From Theocolax elegans (lineage: Eukaryota > Arthropoda > Insecta > Hymenoptera > Cerocephalidae), in assembly GCA_026168455.1 (NCBI GenBank), contig CM047427.1:40275346-40339345 (forward strand): a DNA stretch of 64,000 nt, in the 5' to 3' direction. Below the pieces are notes generated by a model that had not been told where the DNA came from, made no database searches, and saw nothing but the letters and a program-made list of their open reading frames with translations. Shown here in pieces: positions 55,901 to 64,000 of this stretch. Both the position numbers and the translations under genes were made by a program. Each line of letters opens with the position of its first letter. Position 1 is the first letter of the stretch.

Positions 55901-57229
55901 TAGGTAAATCATTTATAAACCCGTACGAATTTTTTGTTCAATGAAATTTTTTAAATTACTTGGATAACGACTGAAAATGTCCCTTTATAGGCCACTGCAA
56001 AAAAACGGTACGGTAGAAATCTTTCTCAATTTTTTTGTAACCTTCTCTACCTTAGTAAAGTAAAACCGATTTAGTTTCGTGCTAGGTAAATCATTAATAA
56101 ACCCGTACAAATTTTTGATTCATTGAATTTTTTCAAATTACTTGGAAAACAGCTAGAAATGTCCCTTTATAGGCCCACTGCAGAGAAATGGTACGGTAGA
56201 AATCTTTCTTAATTTTTTTGTAACCTTGTCTACCTTAGTAAAGTACAATCGATTTGGTTTCGTGCTAGGTAAATCATTTATAAACGCGTACGAATTTATT
56301 GTTCCTCGAAATTTTTCAAATTGCTTGGAAAACGACTAAAAGTGTCCCTTTATAGGCCCACTGCAGGAAAATGGTACGGTAGAAATCGTTTATAGTTTTT
56401 TTATTACCTTCTCTACCTTAGTAAATTACAATCAATTTGGTGTCGTGTTAGGTAAATGATTAATAAACCCGTACGATTTTTTTGTTCATTAAAATTTTTC
56501 TAATTACTCGGATAACGACTGAAAATGTCCATTTATAGGCCCACTGCAATAAAACGGTACGGTAGAAATCGTTTATAATTTTTCTATTACCTTCTCTACC
56601 TTAGTAAAGTACAATCGATTTGGATTCGTGCTAGGTAAATAATTTACAAACCCGTACAAAATTTTGATTCATTGAATTTTTTCAAATTACTTGGAAAACA
56701 ACTAGAAATGTCCCTTTATAGGCCCACTGCAGAGAAATGGTACGGTAGAAATCTTTCTTAATTTTTCTATTACCTTCTCTACCTTAGTAAAGTACAATCG
56801 ATTTGGATTCGTGCTAGGTAAATAATTTATAAACCCGTACGAATTTTTTGTTCCTCGAAATTTTTCAAATTGCTTGGAAAACAACTGGAAATGTCCCTTT
56901 ATAGGCCCACTGCAGAGAAATGGTACGGTAGAAATCTTTATTAATTTTTTTGTAACCTTCTCTACCTTAGTAAAGTAAAACCGAGTTAGTTTCGTGCTAG
57001 GTAAATCATTTATAAAACCCGTACGAATTTTTTGATCCTCGAAATTTTTCAAATTGCTTGGAAAACAACTGGAAATGTCCCTTTATAGGCCCACTGCAGA
57101 GAAATGGTACGGTAGAAATCTTTCTTTAGTTTTTTGTAACCTTCTCTACCTTAATAAAGTACAATCGATTTGGTTTCGTGCTAGGTAAATGATTAATAGA
57201 CCCGTACGAATTTTTTGTTCCTTGAATTA

Positions 57230-58320
57230 TTTCAAATTACTTGGATAACGACTGAAAATGTCCCTTTATAGGCTCATTGCAAAAAAATGGTACGGTAGAA
57301 ATAGTTTATTATTTTTTGTAACCATCTCTACCTTAGTAAAGTACAATCGATTTGGTTTCGTGCTAGGTAAATGATTAATAGACCCGTACGAATTTTTTGT
57401 TCCTTGAATTATTTCAAATTACTTGGATAAAGACTGAAAATGTCCCTTTATAGGCCCATTGCAAAAAAATGGTACGTTAGAAATCTTTCTTAATTTTTTT
57501 GTAACCTTCTCTACCTTAATAAAGTACAATCGTTTTGGTTTCGTGCTAGGTAAATCATTTATAAAACCCGTACGAAAGTTTTGTTCATAGAAATTTTTCA
57601 ATTTCTTGGATAATGACTGAAAATGTCCCTTTATAGGCCCATTGGAAAAAAAATGGTACGTTAGAAATCTTTCTTAATTTTTTTGTAACCTTCTCTACCT
57701 TAATAAAGTACAATCGATTTGGTTTCGTGCTAGGTAAATGATTAATAGACCCGTACGAATTTTTTGTTCCTTGAATTATTTCAAATTACTTGGATAACGA
57801 CTGAAAATGTCCCTTTATAGGCTCATTGCAAAAAAATGGTACGGTAGAAATAGTTTATTATTTTTTTGTAACCATCTCTACCTTAGTAAAGTACAATCGA
57901 TTTGGTTTCGTGCTAGGTAAATGATTAATAGACCCGTACGAATTTTTTGTTCCTTGAATTATTTCAAATTACTTGGATAAAGACTGAAAATGTCCCTTTA
58001 TAGGCCCATTGCAAAAAAATGGTACGTTAGAAATCTTTCTTAATTTTTTTGTAACCTTCTCTACCTTAATAAAGTACAATCGTTTTGGTTTCGTGCAAGG
58101 TAAATCATTTATAAAACCCGTACGAAAGTTTTGTTCATAGAAATTTTTCAATTTCTTGGATAATGACTGAAAATGTCCCTTTATAGGCCCATTGGAAAAA
58201 AAATGGTACGTTAGAAATCTTTCTTAATTTTTTGTAACCTTCTCTACCTTAATAAAGTACAATCGATTTGGTTTCATGCTAGGTAAATCATTTATAAAAC
58301 CCGTACGAATTTTTTGTTCC
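57230..58320 (+). repeat. 3-mer (550 bp) repeat, two copies
   Basis: Copies at about 57230-57780 and 57780-58320 match through the GATTAATAGACCCG, GGATAAAGACTG and CCCATTGGAAAAAAA variants. Matching landmarks are 550 bp apart. Confidence 0.85.
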
Positions 58321-61300
58321 TCGAAATTTTTCAAATTGCTTGGAAAACAACTAGAAATGTCCCTTTATAGGCCCACTGCAGGAAAATGGTACGGTAGAAA
58401 TCGTTTTTAATTTATTTGTAATCTTCTCTACCTTAGTTTAGTAGAACCGATTTGGTTTCGTGCTAGGTAAATCATTTATAAACCCGTACGAATTTTTTCT
58501 TGAATTATTTCAAATTGCTTGGATAACGACTGAAAATGTCCCTTTATAGGCCCATTGCAAAAAAATGTTACGGTAGAAATCTTTCTCAATTTTTTTGTAA
58601 CCTTCTCTACCATAATAAAGTACAATCGATTTGGATTCGTGCTAGGTAAATCTTATATAAACCCGTACAAATTTTTGATTCCTTCGAATTTTTTCAAATT
58701 ACTTGGGAAACAACTAGAAATGTCCCTTTATAGGCCCACTGCAGAGAAATGGTACGGTAGAAATCTTTCTTTATTTTTTTGTAACCTTCTCTACCTTAGT
58801 AAAGTAAAACCGATTTAGTTTCGTGCTAGGTAAATATTTATAAACCCGTACGAATTTTTTGTTCATTGAAATTTTTCAATTTCTTGGATAACGACTGAAA
58901 ATGTCCCTTTATAGGCCCATTGCAAAAAAATGGTACGTTAGAAATCTTTCTTAATTTTTTTGTAACCTTCTCTACCTTAATAAAGTACAATCGATTTGGT
59001 TTCGTGCAAGGTAAATCATTTATAAAACCCGTACGAATTTTTTGTTCCGCGAAATTTTTCAAATTGCTTGGAAAACAACTAGAAATGTCCCTTTATAGGC
59101 CCACTGCAGAGAAATGGTACGGTAGAAATCTTTCTTTATTTTTTTGTAACCTTCTCTACCTTAGTAAAGTACAATCGCTTTGGTTTTGTGCTAGGTAAAT
59201 CATTTATAAACCCGTACGAATTTTTTGTTCCTTGAATTATTTCAAATTGCTTGGATAACGACTGTAAATGTCCCTTTATAGGCTCATTGCAAAAAAATGG
59301 TACGGTAGAAATAGTTTATTATTTTTTTGTAACCATCTCTACCTTAGTAAAGTACAATCGAATTGGTTTCGTGCTAGGTAAATGATTAATAGACCCGTAC
59401 GAATTTTTTGTTCCTTGAATTATCTCAAATTACTTGGATAAAGACTGAAAATGTCCCTTTACAGGCCCACTGCAATAAAACGGTACGGTAGATATCGTTT
59501 TTAATTTTTTTGTAACCTTGTCTACCTTAGTAAAGTACAATCGATTTGGTTTCATGCTAGGTAAATCATTTATAAACGCATTCGTATTTTTTGTTCCTCG
59601 AAATTTTTCAAATTGTTAGGAAAACGACTGAAAATGTCCCTTTATAGGCCCACTGCAGAAAAATGGTACGGTAGAAATCTTTATTAATTTTTTTGTAACC
59701 TTCTCTACCTTAATAAAGTACAATTGATTTGGTTTCGTGCTAGGTAAATCATTTATAAAACCCGTACGAATTTTTTGTTCCTCGAAATTTTTCAAATTGC
59801 TTGGAAAACAACTAGAAATGTCCCTTTATAGGCCCACTGCAGGAAAATGGTACGGTAGAAATCGTTTTTAATTTATTTGTAACCTTCTCTACCTTAGTTT
59901 AGTAGAACCGATTTGGTTTCGTGCTAGGTAAATCATTTATAAACCCGTACGAATTTTTTCTTGAATTATTTCAAATTGCTTGGATAACGACTGAATATGT
60001 CCCTTTATAGGCCCGTTGCAAAAAAATGTTACGGTAAAAATCTTTCTCAATTTTTTTGTAACCTTCTCTACCATAGTAAAGTACAATCGATTTGGATTCG
60101 TGCTAGGTAAATCTTATATAAACCCGTACAAATTTTTGATTCCTTCGAATTTTTTCAAATTACTTGGGAAACAACTAGAAATGTCCCTTTATAGGCCCAC
60201 TGCAGAGAAATGGTACGGTAGAAATCTTCTTTATTTTTTTGTAACCTTCTCTACCTTAGTAAAGTACAATCGATTTGGTTTCGTGCTAGGTAAATCATTT
60301 ATAAACCCGTACGAATTTTTTATTCAATGAAATTTTTCAAATTACTTGGATAACGACTGAAAATGTCCCTTTATAGGCTCATTGCAAAAAAAATGGTACG
60401 TTAGAAATCTTTCTTAATTTTTTTGTAACCTTCTCTACCTTAATAAAGTACAATCGATTTGGTTTCGTGCTAGGTAAATCATTTATAAACCCGTAATGAA
60501 TTTTTTGTTCAATGAATTTTTCAAATTACTTGGAAAACAACTAGAAATGTCCCTTTATAGGCCACTGCAAAAAAACGGTACGGTAGAAATCGTTATTAAT
60601 TTTTTTGTAACCTTCTCTACCTTAGTAAAGTAAAACCGATTTAGTTTCGTGCTAGGTAAATATTTATAAACCCGTACGAATTTTTTGTTCATTGAAATTT
60701 TTCAATTTTTTGGATAACGACTGAAAATGTCCCTTTATAGGCCCATTGCAAAAAAATGTTACGTTAGAAATCTTTCTTAATTTTTTTGTAACCTTCTCTA
60801 CCTTAATAAAGTACAATCGATTTGGTTTCGTGCTAGGTAAATCATTTATAAACCCGTATGAATTTTTTGTTCAATGAATTTTTCAAATTACTTGGAAAAC
60901 AACTAGAAATGTCCCTTTATAGGCCCACTGCAGAGAAATGGTACGTTAGAAATCTTTCTTAATTTTTTTGTAACCTTCTCTACCTTAATAAAGTACAATC
61001 GATTTGGTTTCGTGCAAGGTAAATCATTTATAAAACCCGTACGAATTTTTTGTTCCTCGAAATTTTTCAAATTGCTTGGAAAACAACTAGAAATGTCCCT
61101 TTATAGGCCCACTGCAGAGAAATGGTACGTAGAAATCTTTCTTAATTTTTTTGTAACCTTCTCTACCTTAAGTAAAGTACAATCGCTTTGGTTTCGTGCT
61201 AGGTAAATCGATTTAATAGACCCGTACGAATTTTTTGTTCCTTGAATTATTTCAAATTACTTGGATAACGACTGTAAATGTCCCTTTATAGGCTCATTGC

Positions 61301-64000
61301 AAAAAAATGGTACGGTAGAAATAGTTTATTATTTTTTTGTAACCATCTCTACCTTAGTAAAGTACAATCGATTTGGTTTCGTGCTAGGTAAATGATTAAT
61401 AGACCCGTACGAATTTTTTGTTCCTTGAATTATTTCAAATTACTTGGATAAAGACTGAAAATGTCCCTTTATAGGCCCATTGCAAAAAAATGGTACGTTA
61501 GAAATCTTTCTTAATTTTTTTGTAACCTTCTCTACCTTAATAAAGTACAATTCGATTTTGGTTTCGTGCTAAGGTAAATCATTTATAAACCCGTACGAAG
61601 TTTTGTTCATAGAAATTTTTCAATTTACTTGGATAATGACTGAAAATGTCCCTTTATAGGCCCATTGGAAAAAAAATGGTACGTTAGAAATCTTTCTTAA
61701 TTTTTTTGTAACCTTCTCTACCTTAATAAAGTACAATCGATTTGGTTTCATGCTAGGTAAATCATTTATAAAACCCGTACGAATTTTTTGTTCCTCGAAA
61801 TTTTTCAAATTGCTTGGAAAACAACTAGAAATGTCCCTTTATAGGCCCACTGCAGGAAAATGGTACGGTAGAAATCGTTTTTAATTTATTTGTAATCTTC
61901 TCTACCTTAGTTTAGTAGAACCGATTTGGTTTCGTGCTAGGTAAATCATTTATAAACCCGTACGAATTTTTTCTTGAATTATTTCAAATTGCTTGGATAA
62001 CGACTGAAAATGTCCCTTTATAGGCCCATTGCAAAAAATGTTACGGTAGAAATCTTTCTCAATTTTTTTGTAACCTTCTCTACCATAATAAAGTACAATC
62101 GATTTGGATTCGTGCTAGGTAAATCTTATATAAACCCGTACAAATTTTTGATTCCTTCGAATTTTTTCAAATTACTTGGGAAACAACTAGAAATGTCCCT
62201 TTATAGGCCCACTGCAGAGAAATGGTACGGTAGAAATCTTTCTTTATTTTTTTTGTAACCTTCTCTACCTTAGTAAAGTAAAACCGATTTAGTTTCGTGC
62301 TAGGTAAATATTATAAACCCGTACGAATTTTTTGTTCATTGAAATTTTTCAATTTCTTGGATAACGACTGAAAATGTCCCTTTATAGGCCCATTGCAAAA
62401 AAATGGTACGTTAGAAATCTTTCTTAATTTTTTTTGTAACCTTCTCTACCTTAATAAAGTACAATCGATTTGGTTTCGTGCAAGGTAAATCATTTTATAA
62501 AACCCGTACGAATTTTTTGTTCCGCGAAATTTTTCAAATTGCTTGGAAAACAACTAGAAATGTCCCTTTATAGGCCCACTGCAGAGAAATGGTACGGTAG
62601 AAATCTTTCTTTATTTTTTTTGTAACCTTCTCTACCTTAGTAAAGTACAATCGCTTTGGTTTTGTGCTAGGTAAATCATTTATAAACCCGTACGAATTTT
62701 TTGTTCCTTGAATTATTTCAAATTGCTTGGATAACGACTGTAAATGTCCCTTTATAGGCTCATTGCAAAAAAATGGTACGGTAGAAATAGTTTATTATTT
62801 TTTTGTAACCATCTCTACCTTAGTAAAGTACAATCGAATTGGTTTCGTGCTAGGTAAATGATTAATAGACCCGTACGAATTTTTTGTTCCTTGAATTATC
62901 TCAAATTACTTGGATAAAGACTGAAAATGTCCCTTTACAGGCCCACTGCAATAAAACGGTACGGTAGATATCGTTTTTAATTTTTTTGTAACCTTGTCTA
63001 CCTTAGTAAAGTACAATCGATTTGGTTTCATGCTAGGTAAATCATTTATAAACGCATTCGTATTTTTGTTCCTCGAAATTTTTCAAATTGTTAGGAAAAC
63101 GACTGAAAATGTCCCTTTATAGGCCCACTGCAGAAAAATGGTACGGTAGAAATCTTTATTAATTTTTTTGTAACCTCTCTACCTTAATAAAGTACAATTG
63201 ATTTGGTTTCGTGCTAGGTAAATCATTTATAAAACCCGTACGAATTTTTTGTTCCTCGAAATTTTTCAAATTGCTTGGAAAACAACTAGAAATGTCCCTT
63301 TATAGGCCCACTGCAGGAAAATGGTACGGTAGAAATCGTTTTTAATTTATTTGTAACCTTCTCTACCTTAGTTTAGTAGAACCGATTTGGTTTCGTGCTA
63401 GGTAAATCATTTATAAACCCGTACGAATTTTTTCTTGAATTATTTCAAATTGCTTGGATAACGACTGAATATGTCCCTTTATAGGCCCGTTGCAAAAAAA
63501 TGTTACGGTAAAAATCTTTCTCAATTTTTTTGTAACCTTCTCTACCATAGTAAAGTACAATCGATTTGGATTCGTGCTAGGTAAATCTTATATAAACCCG
63601 TACAAATTTTTGATTCCTTCGAATTTTTTCAAATTACTTGGGAAACAACTAGAAATGTCCCTTTATAGGCCCACTGCAGAGAAATGGTACGGTAGAAATC
63701 TTTCTTTATTTTTTTGTAACCTTCTCTACCTTAGTAAAGTACAATCGATTTGGTTTCGTGCTAGGTAAATCATTTATAAACCCGTACGAATTTTTTATTC
63801 AATGAAATTTTTCAAATTACTTGGATAACGACTGAAAATGTCCCTTTATAGGCTCATTGCAAAAAAATGGTACGTTAGAAATCTTTCTTAATTTTTTTGT
63901 AACCTTCTCTACCTTAATAAAGTACAATCGATTTGGTTTCGTGCTAGGTAAATCATTTATAAACCCGTATGAATTTTTTGTTCAATGAATTTTTTCAAAT
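57780..64000 (+). repeat. Higher-order repeat C: 19-mer of about 3.474 kb, 1.8 copies
   Basis: A truncated spacer variant (AATTTTTTCTTGAATTATTTC) occurs at 58493, 59956, 61969 and 63428. The first and third, and the second and fourth, are 3472-3476 bp apart. A GTAATCTTC variant recurs at 58418 and 61892 (3474 bp). The second unit is cut by the window end. Confidence 0.87.

Larger units (their letters stand above)
27797..64000 (+). repeat. Tandem satellite array, about 183-bp monomer
   Basis: Successive CGTGCTAGG landmarks at 28087, 28271 and 28455 are 184 bp apart, and most later monomers are 182-184 bp; roughly 198 monomers fill 36.2 kb. All lie head to tail in one orientation and run off the right edge. 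Best-conserved blocks are TATAGGCCCACTGCA, GGTACGGTAGAAATC, TAAAGTACAATCGATTTGG, TCGTGCTAGGTAAAT and AACCCGTACGAATTTTTT. Variable sites fall between them, for example CAGAGAAATGG, CAGGAAAATGG, CAAAAAAACGG, CAATAAAACGG and TCAAGAAATGGGCC after the CTG block. A/T tracts are frequent. Length, homogeneity and nearby element decay fit a (peri)centromeric or other heterochromatic satellite. Open frames within it are by-products of a monomer length divisible by three. Confidence 0.98.

Noticed and set aside
27797..64000. Many 60-116 codon frames in the satellite as a gene family
   Set aside because: They repeat at exactly the monomer period, occur on both strands, lack shared starts, and are explained by the 3n monomer length.
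27797..64000. CRISPR-like array or hammerhead-bearing satellite
   Set aside because: Repeats are contiguous 183-bp monomers without spacers, and no CTGANGA with a partnered GAAAC core was found in the monomer.

Overview
The window looks like AT-rich insect DNA next to or inside constitutive heterochromatin. It combines a graveyard of broken transposable elements, one clean exon of a kinesin motor gene, and more than 36 kb of tandem satellite running off the right edge. The element types (mariner-type, Mutator-like, P/THAP9-like, R1-clade and CR1/Jockey-group LINEs, Penelope-like elements, a tRNA-derived SINE) fit an insect, perhaps a hymenopteran, but nothing here fixes the species. No bacterial-style genes, operons or CRISPR arrays are present.

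Layout. 1-4434 is dominated by a large, nearly identical palindrome (arms about 2.0 kb, spacer about 0.3 kb) whose outer ends carry broken mariner-type transposase copies; the right copy continues to a probable terminal repeat near 5211. 5246-11040 is bounded by two inverted 5' pieces of a Penelope-like element, the right one with a hammerhead-ribozyme-like motif. Between them lie a 2.6-kb Mutator-like element with matching terminal inverted repeats, a SINE with 14-bp target-site duplications, and a GC-richer tract rich in hairpins and TGACGTA motifs. 11.1-19.2 kb holds a transposon-protein fragment, a 175-codon ORF I do not recognise, long unassigned stretches, and an R1-type LINE with a 102-bp hAT-like MITE inside it. 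19.3-22.5 kb is a CR1/Jockey-group LINE that has lost its endonuclease.

23206-23627 is an intact, splice-bounded exon of a kinesin-II (KIF3A-like) motor domain. No neighbouring exon was recognised, so it is either a gene fragment or part of a gene with very large, repeat-filled introns. 25.5-27.3 kb is a dead P/THAP9-type transposase.

27797-64000 is a head-to-tail satellite of about 183-bp monomers (roughly 198 copies, one orientation). It has higher-order structure: 19-mer units of about 3.45 and 3.47 kb, an 11-mer unit of 2.01 kb, a 3-mer of 550 bp, and a homologous block repeated about 17 kb apart. Open frames inside it arise because 183 is divisible by three; I do not annotate them as genes.

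Except for the kinesin exon, every recognisable protein-coding segment is a decayed selfish element. Coordinates were read by eye, and boundaries without terminal repeats or splice sites are approximate.
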